Both the position numbers and the translations under genes were made by a program. Below the pieces are notes generated by a model. The model saw only the letters and a list, made by a program, of their open reading frames with translations. It was not told where the DNA came from and searched no databases. A DNA stretch of 36,998 nt, from the IMG/VR virus record IMGVR_UViG_3300044294_000442, positions 1 through 36,998 of that record. One strand, 5' to 3'. This DNA comes from a virus. Positions 1 to 9,006 of this stretch are shown here, piece by piece. The number at the start of each line of letters is the position of its first letter. Position 1 is the first letter of the stretch.

Positions 1-1765
1 CACCTACATAACAATCCCAATTATTTAATAACCAGTCAATAATATCATTAGTTTCACTACTATTATAACTAATTGTTACTGATGTATTTTGTTGTGTCCA
101 ACTAGTCTGTAATAGTTTATATCTATCAAGTTGATGCACTGCGCTTTCAAGATTAACTTCTTTACTATTACTCTTATGAAATGGTACATTATTCCATTCT
201 ACTGGAAATGTTACTAGTACACTAGTAGGATCTGTAGGATGATTTACTATTTTATATTTAGCCGCTCGTAATAATGGAATAATTGGATCATAAGTACTAA
301 ATTGTACATTATTAAATATATATTTACCTAATGGTTTATGAACGCCTTCTGTACAATCCATAATTTTACTTAGTGTACCACTAGGTTTAATACATGTTAT
401 ATTTTTAGGACGAGGTAACTCTAATTCATCAGCCATATTAATAGCTGCTGATGTAGCTGTACGTTTTAAATATTCATAGTCATAACTATTCATATCGGGG
501 CGCATTGCAATTCCTGTTAAACCTACACCACAGAGACGTAAGAAATAGTTGTTAAGGTGCCATGCTTCTTGTAAGATCCCATCTTTAAGATTAACACAGG
601 TTTGACGATAATTTGCCCGGGCAGCCAATCTGATCGCATCGTGTAATCCGGCAGTATTACCTTTAAACTTGGAAATATCTGTTTCTGTAAGATTACAAAA
701 GGCTTTATTACCCAATAAAATTTCGACGCAAGGATTTGCTCCTTTAAACCACGGAGCACGTCTAAGAGCTTCTTGTTCATTAATAAATCCTGGTTCGCTG
801 CCACCCGCCTCTTGCATAATATCAAATATATGTTTTAGCTCTTGGCGCGTTGGTTTTTCTTTAAATACTAAACTATTATTACTTTGTTGACGATGTTCGC
901 GATTATATAACCAAAAATCTTTTTTAGCTATAGCAAACTCTTCCCATTCTGGTTGACCATAATCAAAAAGAGCAATTTCAGCGCTTCTACGACTAGATAA
1001 AATTGTTCCAAGATGATTAATAATATCTAAGATATCCATCCTGGTAAGAAGAGTATCAGCTCTACCATTAAGTATATTAGCGATTGCAACATAAGCTTTT
1101 GAAATAGCATTACAACCTGAGCTAATCCATCCATAACCTTTTAATCTTTCACCAGCAGGTCTCAGTTGACTAAAATCAAGAATTAAAATATCAGCAGGAT
1201 ATTTACCTGCAAGCAATTTACCAATAGATTTTGCCCATGCTTCTGCACTATCTCCAACTTGTATTGTCCAAGTTTTTGTATTTTGATCCCAAGTTTCAGT
1301 ATTGTGTTCAAGTCCACCCTTAGTTGTTCGCTGACTTTTAATAGTTTGAATATTTTTTATTGGTTTTGAAAAACCATTAAGTGTTCCTACAATAGGTTTA
1401 AATCCTACCCCGCAACCTTGCAATAACAACCATAATACATCAACTACATCATATACTGTTTCTACTTGTGTAAAACTACAATTAAATTGACTAGCTTCTC
1501 GAGTTTGTGCTATTTTAGTACCACCTAACCATAATGTACGACCACTCATTAGTACTTTGCGATCTAGCATTAGTTGTTCTAGTTGTTCTAGTTCTTCTAC
1601 TTCATTAAAGTATAGTTGACGTCCAACGCTACGTTCCCATAACCAATGTTGATGATTACGAACTCTTCGTATTGTTTGTTGCCAATTTTCAAATTCTTTG
1701 CCATCATCAGTAATAGGTCTATTATATGTTCGTCTAGTAATTACTTGTGCACGTGTACTTACCAT
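1..1765 (-). CDS. nrdJ: Adenosylcobalamin-dependent (class II) ribonucleotide reductase, C-terminus cut by window edge
   Basis: Reduces ribonucleotides to deoxyribonucleotides with an adenosylcobalamin-generated thiyl radical, supplying precursors for phage DNA synthesis. The reading frame stays open from the ATG at 1765 to the window edge (588 codons seen), so the C-terminal redox cysteines are outside the window. Visible motifs fit the monomeric Lactobacillus leichmannii-type enzyme: NCSF with Cys96, GCGVGF near residue 120, NPCVEI near residue 343 (the radical cysteine) and CNLTE with its Cys exactly 11 residues later, as in RTPR, then a KPSGTLS loop. An AAGG ribosome-binding site lies upstream of the ATG. 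It is the last gene of the minus-strand replication/nucleotide cluster. Codons between about 520 and 830 are less AT-biased than the rest. No cobalamin riboswitch is visible in the short upstream gap. Confidence 0.93.
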   Translation of the reverse strand, partial: MVSTRAQVITRRTYNRPITDDGKEFENWQQTIRRVRNHQHWLWERSVGRQLYFNEVEELEQLEQLMLDRKVLMSGRTLWLGGTKIAQTREASQFNCSFTQVETVYDVVDVLWLLLQGCGVGFKPIVGTLNGFSKPIKNIQTIKSQRTTKGGLEHNTETWDQNTKTWTIQVGDSAEAWAKSIGKLLAGKYPADILILDFSQLRPAGERLKGYGWISSGCNAISKAYVAIANILNGRADTLLTRMDILDIINHLGTILSSRRSAEIALFDYGQPEWEEFAIAKKDFWLYNREHRQQSNNSLVFKEKPTRQELKHIFDIMQEAGGSEPGFINEQEALRRAPWFKGANPCVEILLGNKAFCNLTETDISKFKGNTAGLHDAIRLAARANYRQTCVNLKDGILQEAWHLNNYFLRLCGVGLTGIAMRPDMNSYDYEYLKRTATSAAINMADELELPRPKNITCIKPSGTLSKIMDCTEGVHKPLGKYIFNNVQFSTYDPIIPLLRAAKYKIVNHPTDPTSVLVTFPVEWNNVPFHKSNSKEVNLESAVHQLDRYKLLQTSWTQQNTSVTISYNSSETNDIIDWLLNNWDCYVG

Positions 1766-1881
1766 ATTATTTCCTTATTTTCTTATGCTTTCAAAGCCTC
1801 TAGTATTACGTTTTGTATTATTCTAACTATCAGTAAAATTACATAAAATAATAGAAATAATAAATCTTATATTATTTTTCA

Positions 1882-2280
1882 TTATAAATAATTTATTTGT
1901 TGTACTATAGGTATAACACTAGGTATAATAATTAAATTTGCTATATATTGATTATGAAACACCGTATAAGGTTTAATTCCATAATTAATAAGTTTTACTG
2001 ATAGAAAATCAGTATCTTCAGAAGTAATAATATTAAAATTTTCTATAAAATTAATTGATTGTAATTTTTGAGATCTAGTATTATACAATAGTCCAATATA
2101 AGAGCTAGCAATTTTAGTTGCTATTCCTAAATCAATTTCAATATAATCTTTTGGCAGTATTATTTCTTTACTTTTTTCATTATTTTTAATTATATTTGCA
2201 TATAAATGTATATTTAAATCATTATTATTTTTAGTAGGCAATTTAGCTGTAGTTTTGGTAAAAAAACTTAATGATTGCAT
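1882..2280 (-). CDS. Degenerate dUTPase-fold protein, probably catalytically inactive
   Basis: This 132-residue protein follows the trimeric dUTPase pattern from end to end. It starts with an AKLPT-like strand, has a motif-2 RS pair (TRSQKL), a motif-3 region that aligns without gaps to GVIDSDYRGE and ends LINYG, and a motif-4 region (YIANLIIIP, compare RIAQLVI). The catalytic positions are not conserved: motif-1 Asp is His, motif-3 Asp is Thr and its Tyr is Asp. The glycine-rich motif 5 at the C-terminus is absent. I infer a dUTPase fold that no longer hydrolyses dUTP, or a binding protein derived from one. It overlaps the flap-endonuclease gene by 13 nt with an AGGA ribosome-binding site. 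In T5 the dut gene also sits next to the flap nuclease, which supports the assignment. Another small beta-rich protein remains possible. Confidence 0.55.
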   Translation of the reverse strand: MQSLSFFTKTTAKLPTKNNNDLNIHLYANIIKNNEKSKEIILPKDYIEIDLGIATKIASSYIGLLYNTRSQKLQSINFIENFNIITSEDTDFLSVKLINYGIKPYTVFHNQYIANLIIIPSVIPIVQQINYL

Positions 2281-3104
2281 AGTATGTCCTGTAATTTTAT
2301 GTCAATAGTATTACAATTTTCTTTACCAATAGCATCTTTACAATAAGTAATTAAATCCATTAGTTGATAATTAAGCTCTAATTGTTCTTTACATTCATTA
2401 ACTGTTTGAATATACTTATAATGACCTTCTAAAGGAATATTATAAATAATATCCCAAGTAGTACCATATTTTTCAACAAGTTGTTGTGCACGTTTAATTC
2501 CAACACCGTTAACACCTATAATATTATCGCCGTTATCTCCCATAAGACACTTAATAGAAATATATTGTTCTGGTTTAAATGAATAATAATTATTCCAATT
2601 ATCCCATGTAATTTCTTTTCTAGTAATATAGCTAAATCTATTTACTCCTGGTTTAATTAATAGGTCCCAATCTTTATCACTACTTATTAACCATATATTA
2701 TCTATTTTTAGATGTTGTTTTTTATTAACAATATATGCAGCAATATCATCTGCTTCTACTCCAGAAAAACGTAATAATGTATAATGCTTTTCTACAAGCT
2801 CTAGTGCACCAGTAAAGTCTTCAAAAAATAGTTCAAATTCTAATTTTTCTTGTTCGGTTTGTTGCTCAAACTTTTCTTTACGATTTTGTTTGTAGTTTGG
2901 ATATAAATTTTTTCTATAACTGCTTGATCCTTGATCTGCTGCTACTATTACATAATTTGCTTTATAACTATTTTTTAAACTTTCTATTGTTTGTACATAA
3001 TCTTTTGCAAAATTTGTAGCACCACTATGTTTCCAACGAAAAGCTAAATTTAATGCGTCAACTATTAATAGTGTATTAGTTTTAAATTCTTCAAAAGTTT
3101 TCAT
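2268..3104 (-). CDS. 5'-3' exonuclease / flap endonuclease (T5 D15 type)
   Basis: Structure-specific 5' nuclease that removes RNA primers and flaps at the replication fork. The 278-residue length is close to T5 D15 and T4 RNase H. Acidic metal-binding motifs occur in order: IVDALN near residue 15, VAADQG near residue 56, GVEADD near residue 115, SSDKDWD near residue 142 and GDNGDN near residue 190. A helix-hairpin-helix (GVNGVGIKRA) follows directly. Between them is the basic arch region with conserved Tyr, Arg and Lys (SYRKNLYPNYK). It lies between the resolvase-like nuclease and the dUTPase-like gene, and overlaps the latter by 13 nt. No clear Shine-Dalgarno precedes the ATG. All visible catalytic residues are intact. 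Confidence 0.92.
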   Translation of the reverse strand: MKTFEEFKTNTLLIVDALNLAFRWKHSGATNFAKDYVQTIESLKNSYKANYVIVAADQGSSSYRKNLYPNYKQNRKEKFEQQTEQEKLEFELFFEDFTGALELVEKHYTLLRFSGVEADDIAAYIVNKKQHLKIDNIWLISSDKDWDLLIKPGVNRFSYITRKEITWDNWNNYYSFKPEQYISIKCLMGDNGDNIIGVNGVGIKRAQQLVEKYGTTWDIIYNIPLEGHYKYIQTVNECKEQLELNYQLMDLITYCKDAIGKENCNTIDIKLQDILCNH

Positions 3105-3150
3105 ATTATTTTTTAATATATTTAATTGTTATATTTTTGTATAAATAATA

Positions 3151-3615
3151 CTAGCTTATAAATTTATTATTATTCATTGTTATTAACCAATCTTCTAACA
3201 TAAAAATATAAAACTCATAGTTACCTGTATTATATAATAACCAACGTTTTTCTAAAAGTAGGGTATCATCAAATATTATAGTTCCTACAAATAATTTACT
3301 ACGATTATATTTAAATATTAGTAGAGGTAGTTTATTTATTTGACATGCTTGACGATTAGTTTGCTCCCACCATTGTAATAATTGTGGCATTTTATTGGTT
3401 AAAAGACTACTATTTATATGGTCTTCTGCATAACCTTTTACTTCAACACAAAATCGATTATTTACACCAGGTATATATAAATCGCCTTTTAATTGATGTT
3501 TAGGGTTAAGTGCACCACTATTAGGTACACGTTCCCAAATTAATCCCGTATATTTTCTTAATATATCTCTAACAATAATTTCAGTACGTGCTCCTTTTGC
3601 ACGACTATCTACCAT
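3151..3615 (-). CDS. PD-(D/E)xK nuclease, Holliday junction resolvase-like
   Basis: A 154-residue small nuclease. The N-terminal part has Glu12 in a helix (GARTEIIVRDIL), then GDLYIPG with an Asp, then an F-x-VEVKG strand giving the E-x-K pair. That is the D...ExK core of the PD-(D/E)xK superfamily in the arrangement of archaeal and phage Holliday junction resolvases. The likely role is resolution of branched recombination or replication intermediates. It lies between the SbcC homologue and the flap endonuclease, and a resolvase is expected in that position of a T5-type cluster. It overlaps the preceding small gene by 11 nt. The C-terminal half shows no further recognisable motif. A VRR-NUC or other restriction-like nuclease is the main alternative. 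Confidence 0.75.
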   Translation of the reverse strand: MVDSRAKGARTEIIVRDILRKYTGLIWERVPNSGALNPKHQLKGDLYIPGVNNRFCVEVKGYAEDHINSSLLTNKMPQLLQWWEQTNRQACQINKLPLLIFKYNRSKLFVGTIIFDDTLLLEKRWLLYNTGNYEFYIFMLEDWLITMNNNKFIS

Positions 3616-3751
3616 TAATTGCTCTTTTTATATATTTATTCCAATCTATTATTTCATCTTTATTTGTATATGGAAATAATTCTTGATTGTTAATAATTTG
3701 TTGAGTTGTAAAAACACTAGTCGTTTCTTTTGATTTAAGTTTTTTGTTCAT
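3605..3751 (-). CDS. Small basic protein of unknown function
   Basis: A 48-residue ORF (MNKKLKSKETT...) between the SbcC homologue and the resolvase-like gene. I prefer the ATG at 3751 because it lies just after the upstream stop at 3768. An ATG at 3808 in the same frame would overlap SbcC by 41 nt and adds a non-conserved-looking hydrophobic stretch. The protein is polar, Lys-rich at the N-terminus and ends IKRAINGR. No domain is recognised. Its end overlaps the start of the resolvase gene by 11 nt, which suggests translational coupling. Confidence 0.5.
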   Translation of the reverse strand: MNKKLKSKETTSVFTTQQIINNQELFPYTNKDEIIDWNKYIKRAINGR

Positions 3752-3767
3752 AATCTTTTTGGTTGTA

Positions 3768-5570
3768 TTAGGTTTCAATACAAGATATATTATTATGTTT
3801 AATAACATTTACTTTTTCTAATAATGGATGACTAAATCCATGACTTATTAAAAATGTATTTAAATGTTCTTCTTGTAATAATACTTCTATTAATTTTTCT
3901 TTACCATCGGCATCTAATGTTTCAACAGTTTCATCTAGTATTAGTAAATTAATTCTGCTTTTACTAAGTGTTTGCATCAATTTTCTAATTGATAAAAGAG
4001 TAGCTATATTAACTCTAGCTTTTTCCCCATTACTTAATGCATTAATATCTATATCTTTATTATTATCAGTAATTATTACATTTAATTTATCACTACTATT
4101 TACTTTAAAAGCAATTTGAAATCTACCATCACTAAGACTAACAAGATATTTATTAGTAATATCTTCTAAATCTTTTACTAAACACTCTATTTTATATGCT
4201 ACAAGTCCAGTTGTACTAAATGTTTTAATAAGTACTTGCAGTATACTCATTCGTTCATTAATTAAATTTAATTCAAAACTATATTCTTCTAATTCTTTAT
4301 TTATTTCTTGAAGTTGTTGTTTAATTATTTCAATTTTACTGTTATTTTGTTGAATTATTAAATTATTTTCTTCTGCTAATTTAATTTGTCTCTGAATATT
4401 TTTTAGATTAGCAGCCAATAAAGTATATTTTTCTTCTAATTCATTTTTTATTAAAGTTTTTTCTGGTAATGAATTATCTATTAATAGATATAATTTTTCC
4501 CATTCTTGCTGCTGTTTTAAATTATACTCGTATTTTTTATTTTGCTCTTCTAAATCATTTAGGGATAGCGTTGTAGTAGCTATAATTTCTTTAGCATTTT
4601 TTATTTCATCAATTTTTTTCTCTATTAATTCAATAGTTTTTTTACTATCAATACTACTAAAACAAGTAGGACATATCCCCTGAAGATTAGTTAGTTTTTT
4701 AATAAAAACTTCTCCATCACGTATACTTTTTGTATATTCTGCTTGTTTTTGTTGTAATTCTTTAATTTCTTGTAAATCTACTTTAGAATAATTAAATATG
4801 TCTAAAACAATATTATTTAATTCTTGTTTATATGTATTATTGTTCAATATTTTACGATTAATTTTATCTATATTAGAAATTTCTAATTCTAATTCTACTA
4901 CTTGTTTCGATAATTTATCATCTAATACTGGTACTATATCTAAATTTTTAATAGTTAAATCAGTTTTTTCATATTTATTTAACCAATTATTTATAGTATT
5001 AATTTTAGTTTGATACTCATTAATTTTTTTACCTAATTCTAGGCTTATTTCTTTAAATACTTCACTGGCACGAGTATATTTACTAAGATTTAGTATTTCT
5101 ATTAAAAATTTTTTTCTACTAGTATCTGCACTTGTTAAGAATTCTAAACTACTAGCACTACTTTGATATACTATTTGAGTAAAACTTTTATGATCTATAC
5201 CTATAATTTCTTCTATTATTTTATAAGTTTGTGTAGCAGTATGTGCACTAATATCTTGACCATTTTTAAATAATTTAACGGTTTGTTGCGTTCCTCTATG
5301 ACAGCGAATAATATATTCGTTATCATTACGGCTTAAACTTAATTCAATAGTATAATTTTTATCTTTACTATATCTATTTAATATATCAGATTTTTTAATA
5401 TTTTTACTATTTTTATTAAATAATACTTCTTCTAGAATAAGGGCTATACTACTTTTACCATGACCATTTTTACCTACTAATTGCGTTAGTGGAGTTTTTA
5501 TAAAATTAATAATATTATTAGGTCCATAGCTAAAACAATTACTCCACTTTAACTCTTTAATTGTTATCAT
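3768..5570 (-). CDS. SbcC/Rad50-like recombination ATPase (T4 gp46 / T5 D13 type)
   Basis: ATPase subunit of an SbcCD (Mre11-Rad50, gp46/gp47) nuclease acting on DNA ends and hairpins during recombination-dependent replication. The N-terminus carries Walker A (GKNGHGKSS, about residues 33-41). Two long Lys/Glu-rich coiled-coil arms flank a zinc-hook CPTC near residue 297. The C-terminal lobe has the ABC signature LSNGEKARV, Walker B NLLILDETVETLDADG and an ISHG switch histidine. At 600 residues it is short like the phage versions rather than the 1000-residue bacterial SbcC. The nuclease partner gene is immediately upstream. No clear Shine-Dalgarno is visible. Confidence 0.93.
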   Translation of the reverse strand: MITIKELKWSNCFSYGPNNIINFIKTPLTQLVGKNGHGKSSIALILEEVLFNKNSKNIKKSDILNRYSKDKNYTIELSLSRNDNEYIIRCHRGTQQTVKLFKNGQDISAHTATQTYKIIEEIIGIDHKSFTQIVYQSSASSLEFLTSADTSRKKFLIEILNLSKYTRASEVFKEISLELGKKINEYQTKINTINNWLNKYEKTDLTIKNLDIVPVLDDKLSKQVVELELEISNIDKINRKILNNNTYKQELNNIVLDIFNYSKVDLQEIKELQQKQAEYTKSIRDGEVFIKKLTNLQGICPTCFSSIDSKKTIELIEKKIDEIKNAKEIIATTTLSLNDLEEQNKKYEYNLKQQQEWEKLYLLIDNSLPEKTLIKNELEEKYTLLAANLKNIQRQIKLAEENNLIIQQNNSKIEIIKQQLQEINKELEEYSFELNLINERMSILQVLIKTFSTTGLVAYKIECLVKDLEDITNKYLVSLSDGRFQIAFKVNSSDKLNVIITDNNKDIDINALSNGEKARVNIATLLSIRKLMQTLSKSRINLLILDETVETLDADGKEKLIEVLLQEEHLNTFLISHGFSHPLLEKVNVIKHNNISCIET

Positions 5571-5627
5571 TTTATGTATTTTACTGTTATTGGATTAAAA
5601 TGTTTTTATAAATATTTTATATAATAT

Positions 5628-6587
5628 TTATTCTTGTTCAATTTTATCTAAATAATTTTGAACTTCGGTTGCTGCACGTTCAATAGTTTCTTCTGGTAAA
5701 TTAAGTATATATCGCAAATATTCTCGTATTTCTTCTAAAAAAGACATTTCTGATGATAAAATAAGTTGTACATCGTTTGTACGTTTAATTACTTTACGAT
5801 CAATTAATTCATTATCTTCTAGCTCACTTAATTCTTGTATGTCTCCTTCTACTTGATAAATTGTATGATGATATTCCGTCGAAGGTTTAGGGTCAGTAGG
5901 ACTAACTGTTTTTCTTATAAGTTGAGGTAAGTTTAATTTTAACCATTTATGTTTTAATGTTTCACTATCTAATAGTATGACTCCTGTATCAACAACTTGT
6001 CTATGAAAATTAGTAGTAATAGGACTACCAGGATATAAAATATTACCTTGGCTATTTTCATAGCTGTGTAAATCTCCGGCTAAAATTATTTTCCAAGGGT
6101 TAAATTTTTCAAGATTAATTTCTGGAGTTACATGAGGAGGTATTGCACCACGTACATGTGTGCATAATATATCTCCACCTTCTGGCCAAGGATTATTTTC
6201 TTCAAAATCTTTAAGCTTGTTATAAGGAACAAATTCTATTCCATAATCACTATAAAACTCATCAATTATTATTACTTTTTTATTAATTAGATTAGTTGCA
6301 CGTGCTAAATTTTTTAAGAAAGTTGTTGATTTTTTAACTGCTTCATGATTTCCACTATAGATAATTGTAGGAATATTACAACTATCTATTAAATTAAAAT
6401 ATATTTCAAGCTCATCCATACTAGGAACTTTGTCAAATATATCTCCGCCTATAATAAATACGTCAGCTAGTATTTGTTTAAGAGCTAATTCTTGCCATAA
6501 TAATTTATACCTATTTTTAGCCCAGTCTTGTGGAATATTTTTTTGACCTAATTTTATATGTATATCTGCTGTAAAAAGTATTTGCAT
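5628..6587 (-). CDS. SbcD/Mre11-like recombination nuclease (T4 gp47 / T5 D12 type)
   Basis: Metallophosphoesterase nuclease subunit partnering the SbcC homologue encoded next to it. The phosphoesterase signatures come in order: ADIH (residues 8-11), GGDIFD (about 47-52), SGNHE (about 78-82), CTHVRG and GDLHSYE, giving the usual two-metal site. The 319-residue length matches phage gp47 proteins, with a C-terminal capping region rich in Glu and Leu. A hairpin likely to act as a terminator lies just upstream (6613-6638), so this gene and SbcC may need readthrough or a promoter not recognised here. Confidence 0.93.
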   Translation of the reverse strand: MQILFTADIHIKLGQKNIPQDWAKNRYKLLWQELALKQILADVFIIGGDIFDKVPSMDELEIYFNLIDSCNIPTIIYSGNHEAVKKSTTFLKNLARATNLINKKVIIIDEFYSDYGIEFVPYNKLKDFEENNPWPEGGDILCTHVRGAIPPHVTPEINLEKFNPWKIILAGDLHSYENSQGNILYPGSPITTNFHRQVVDTGVILLDSETLKHKWLKLNLPQLIRKTVSPTDPKPSTEYHHTIYQVEGDIQELSELEDNELIDRKVIKRTNDVQLILSSEMSFLEEIREYLRYILNLPEETIERAATEVQNYLDKIEQE

Positions 6588-6612
6588 TATATAAATATAT
6601 CCTAAAATAAAT

Positions 6613-6638
6613 AGCCCAGTAAATTACAATACTGGGCT
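6613..6638 (-). terminator. Hairpin, probable weak terminator after the SSB-like gene
   Basis: AGCCCAGTA and TACTGGGCT form a perfect 9-bp stem with an 8-nt loop in the gap between the SSB-like gene (ends 6656) and the sbcD-like gene. On the minus strand it is followed by an interrupted T-rich tract (CTATTTATTTTAGG), so termination is probably partial. Confidence 0.55.
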
Positions 6639-6655
6639 TATTATTATTAATATTA

Positions 6656-7291
6656 TTAGTTTAATTCTTTAATTGCTTCTTGTTCATTCTCGTTAAATTC
6701 TTCGTTTCTTTGGCTGTTTAATTTTTCTAATAGTGCTTTTATTTCTTCAGCAGTAGGTCTAGGATATTTTTCTTCTATGCTTTGTGCTTTACCAACAAGC
6801 TCTCTTTCTTCAGAGGTTAGTTTTCGTGATTTACATCTTAGTACTTGTAAGGTATATTCTACATTAAAAAGTAGTGGACCGACTTTTTGTCGTTTGAATA
6901 CAACATCCCAACCAGTGTCATAATCTGTTGGATCACCTAAGTCTTCTGCTGCGGTAAGAATTTGTTCAAATAATTTTTTCTTTAAATTAAGAGCTTTTAC
7001 TCTGCCATCTTTAGGATCAATACAATTTATAGAATAGCTCCAACTACACTTTAAATCGGGGTAATAATCAGGCACATAATCTTTTTCTAAATTATCAAAT
7101 TTTTCTTTTTCGCGATTAAAAGCTAAACACTCTATTGGAATATCTTTGTTATTAGTACCTTTAATCCAATAAACATATCTTGGAAGTATTCCATCAATTA
7201 ATCTAACAGAATTTTCTCCGTCTTTATATTCATAAGTTTCAACTTTAGTAGCTATTGCTTTACCTTTTGTTTGTTTAAATGTTAATGTCAT
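6656..7291 (-). CDS. Probable single-stranded DNA-binding protein with acidic tail
   Basis: A 211-residue protein with a beta-rich, aromatic core (residues about 1-155) and a C-terminal segment rich in Glu and Asn, ending in an acidic tail. The core includes DGILPRYVYWIKG, ECLAFNREKEKF, a WSYSINCIDP segment and LGDPTDYDTGWDVVFKR. A compact DNA-binding core plus acidic tail and the setting between two helicase/nuclease genes fit a replication-fork SSB such as T4 gp32 or T7 gp2.5. I do not see the gp32 zinc motif, so the assignment rests on overall character and resemblance to phage proteins annotated as gp32-like. It has a good GAGGAA ribosome-binding site and overlaps the upstream small gene by 17 nt. 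Confidence 0.5.
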   Translation of the reverse strand: MTLTFKQTKGKAIATKVETYEYKDGENSVRLIDGILPRYVYWIKGTNNKDIPIECLAFNREKEKFDNLEKDYVPDYYPDLKCSWSYSINCIDPKDGRVKALNLKKKLFEQILTAAEDLGDPTDYDTGWDVVFKRQKVGPLLFNVEYTLQVLRCKSRKLTSEERELVGKAQSIEEKYPRPTAEEIKALLEKLNSQRNEEFNENEQEAIKELN

Positions 7292-7649
7292 TTGCTTCCT
7301 CGTACTTAAAATAAATTTTATTTTGTTTGATTGTTAGTATTGGATTAAAAATTATTGTATTTATATTTAAATCAGGATAGTAACTTAAATCTAAATATGT
7401 ATGATTTAAATCTTTATATTGTTGATAACTTCTATGTCCGGCTAATTGTATATATTGTGCTTTATATAATATATCTGTACTATGATCTAAAAAAAATTTT
7501 TTTGGGTTAAGTAAGTAACTATAACCTATTAAATTAATATTTGATTTTTGATAATATTTATGTAGTATATTTACTAGTTTTATTGGATTATTATTACTTA
7601 GTTTATTAAGTTTATTTAAGTTAAATCTAAATAATTTTCTTTTATTCAT
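7275..7649 (-). CDS. Protein of unknown function, first gene after an internal promoter
   Basis: A basic protein of about 124 residues rich in Asn, Lys, Tyr and Leu (start MNKRKLFRFNLNKLN). No domain is recognised. Two adjacent ATGs exist (7652 and 7649). I chose 7649 because a strong promoter (-35 TTGTAG, 17 bp, -10 TATAAT at 7655-7660) puts the expected transcript start at about 7648-7649, which would make the mRNA leaderless. Its stop overlaps the start of the SSB-like gene by 17 nt, so the two are probably expressed together, possibly boosting SSB independently of the upstream replication genes. Confidence 0.6.
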   Translation of the reverse strand: MNKRKLFRFNLNKLNKLSNNNPIKLVNILHKYYQKSNINLIGYSYLLNPKKFFLDHSTDILYKAQYIQLAGHRSYQQYKDLNHTYLDLSYYPDLNINTIIFNPILTIKQNKIYFKYEEANDINI

Positions 7650-7654
7650 CATAT

Positions 7655-7683
7655 ATTATAGCATACTAGATTAACTACTACAA
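7655..7683 (-). promoter_or_regulatory. Sigma-70-type promoter for the 7649/SSB-like pair
   Basis: -35 TTGTAG at 7683-7678 and -10 TATAAT at 7660-7655 with a 17-bp spacer, and TGC just before the -10 (extended -10). It has the same spacing as eleven other sites in this window. The expected transcript start falls on the start codon. Confidence 0.6.
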
Positions 7684-7693
7684 GTTAAAAATT

Positions 7694-8986
7694 TTATACC
7701 GTTATTATTTCCCAACCTTTTTTTAAGTATAGACTAAGTCTATTATTATTTTGTTTTTTGTCTAGCCAACCATTAAATTGAATATCAATTACAAGTGGAT
7801 TTAGTTTATCTTTATATTCACGCATAATACGACCAATAATTTGTTCAAGTAAACTATCATTACTTATAGGTATTGCTAATATAACGCAACTTAACGCATT
7901 GATAGAAATTCCTTCACTAAATATTTGTCTACTTCCAGCAATACACATTTTTGTTTTATTAAGTATTTGTTCTTTAGCAATTTGTCTTTCTTCTGCTGGA
8001 GTATCACCAGTAATTAATAAACATGTTTCTCCAACATATTCTTTTACTTTTTCTAAGAACTCTACCCGGTCAGCTATTATAAGTACTGAATGTCCTGCTG
8101 TAATATGATATTTAGCAATATTAGCAATAAATTTTCTATAATAATCATTTTGTGTTAATTCATTTATTTTTTCTGTCCAAGAAACATTAGATTTTAATGT
8201 AATATTACTTTTTACTAAATGTACAATAGGATTTATTGTATTAGATTGTTTGGGTTTAAATACTGTTGTACCAAAATAATCTTGAAAAATTACATGCTTA
8301 CCGTCTTTACGAGTCATAGTACCACTAAGACCTAATCGATATCTTGCATAAAAAGCATCAATAGTTGAACTAAAAGTAGTTGCTGGGCAATGATGTGCTT
8401 CATCTAATATTATTGTTCCAAATTCTTTATTTATTTTTGTAATATACTTTACAATACTTTGAACATTACCTACAACTATACAATGATCTTCAATATCAAA
8501 TAGTCCACTACCAATAATTCCTGGAGATATATTAAATAAAGTTTCTATTTCTTCATACCACTGATCGCGAAGAGCAGTGGTATGAGTTATTATAAGCGTT
8601 TTTTGTTGCCATTTTCTAGCAATGTGAAGTGCAGTAAATGTTTTGCCCCAACCAACTAATGCATTAATAAAACACGTATCATTAGCTATTTCATATATTT
8701 CTTGTTGTTCAGGTCTTAAATCGTATTTTATACTAGGAAACGGAACAACATTATAACTTCTTTTATCTATAACTTCATAGTTTTCTGGTACTAAATCAGT
8801 TCTACCTTGAGGTATACTTATCATACCGTTATTAAATAATTTATAATTTTTAATTGTTTCTACTGCTGCAAATTTTTTACTTCCGGTATTTTTAACAATT
8901 TTATATGTAAGAGTATTAGCTATGTATTTAGTAATAGCATTACCTGGATTATCCATATATATTCTATTACTTAGAATAGCTTTCAT
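7694..8986 (-). CDS. Superfamily 2 DNA helicase, UvsW / T5 D10-like
   Basis: DNA helicase of the DEAH branch, expected to remodel branched DNA (fork regression, branch migration). The 430-residue protein has a Q-like LRPEQQE start to the helicase core, Walker A LVGWGKTF near residue 113 (an unusual G-W-G-K-T form shared with UvsW-type enzymes) and DEAH near residue 196. Motif III is SGTM and motif V is FSEGIS. Motif VI (EQIIGRIMRE) supplies the arginine fingers. A roughly 95-residue N-terminal domain precedes the core, as in UvsW. It sits in the polymerase to SbcCD interval, where T5 has D10. Confidence 0.88.
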   Translation of the reverse strand: MKAILSNRIYMDNPGNAITKYIANTLTYKIVKNTGSKKFAAVETIKNYKLFNNGMISIPQGRTDLVPENYEVIDKRSYNVVPFPSIKYDLRPEQQEIYEIANDTCFINALVGWGKTFTALHIARKWQQKTLIITHTTALRDQWYEEIETLFNISPGIIGSGLFDIEDHCIVVGNVQSIVKYITKINKEFGTIILDEAHHCPATTFSSTIDAFYARYRLGLSGTMTRKDGKHVIFQDYFGTTVFKPKQSNTINPIVHLVKSNITLKSNVSWTEKINELTQNDYYRKFIANIAKYHITAGHSVLIIADRVEFLEKVKEYVGETCLLITGDTPAEERQIAKEQILNKTKMCIAGSRQIFSEGISINALSCVILAIPISNDSLLEQIIGRIMREYKDKLNPLVIDIQFNGWLDKKQNNNRLSLYLKKGWEIITV

Positions 8987-9006
8987 GTTTTTAACATCCT
9001 ATATAT

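Noticed and set aside
523-890. ORFs on both strands inside the first 900 bases
   Set aside because: They lie in the nrdJ coding region, where the reductase frame carries the radical-cysteine motif. They are shadows of the GC-richer patch.
1766-1881. Cobalamin riboswitch for nrdJ
   Set aside because: The gap upstream of nrdJ is under 120 nt, AT-rich, and shows no B12-box-like sequence or stable stems.
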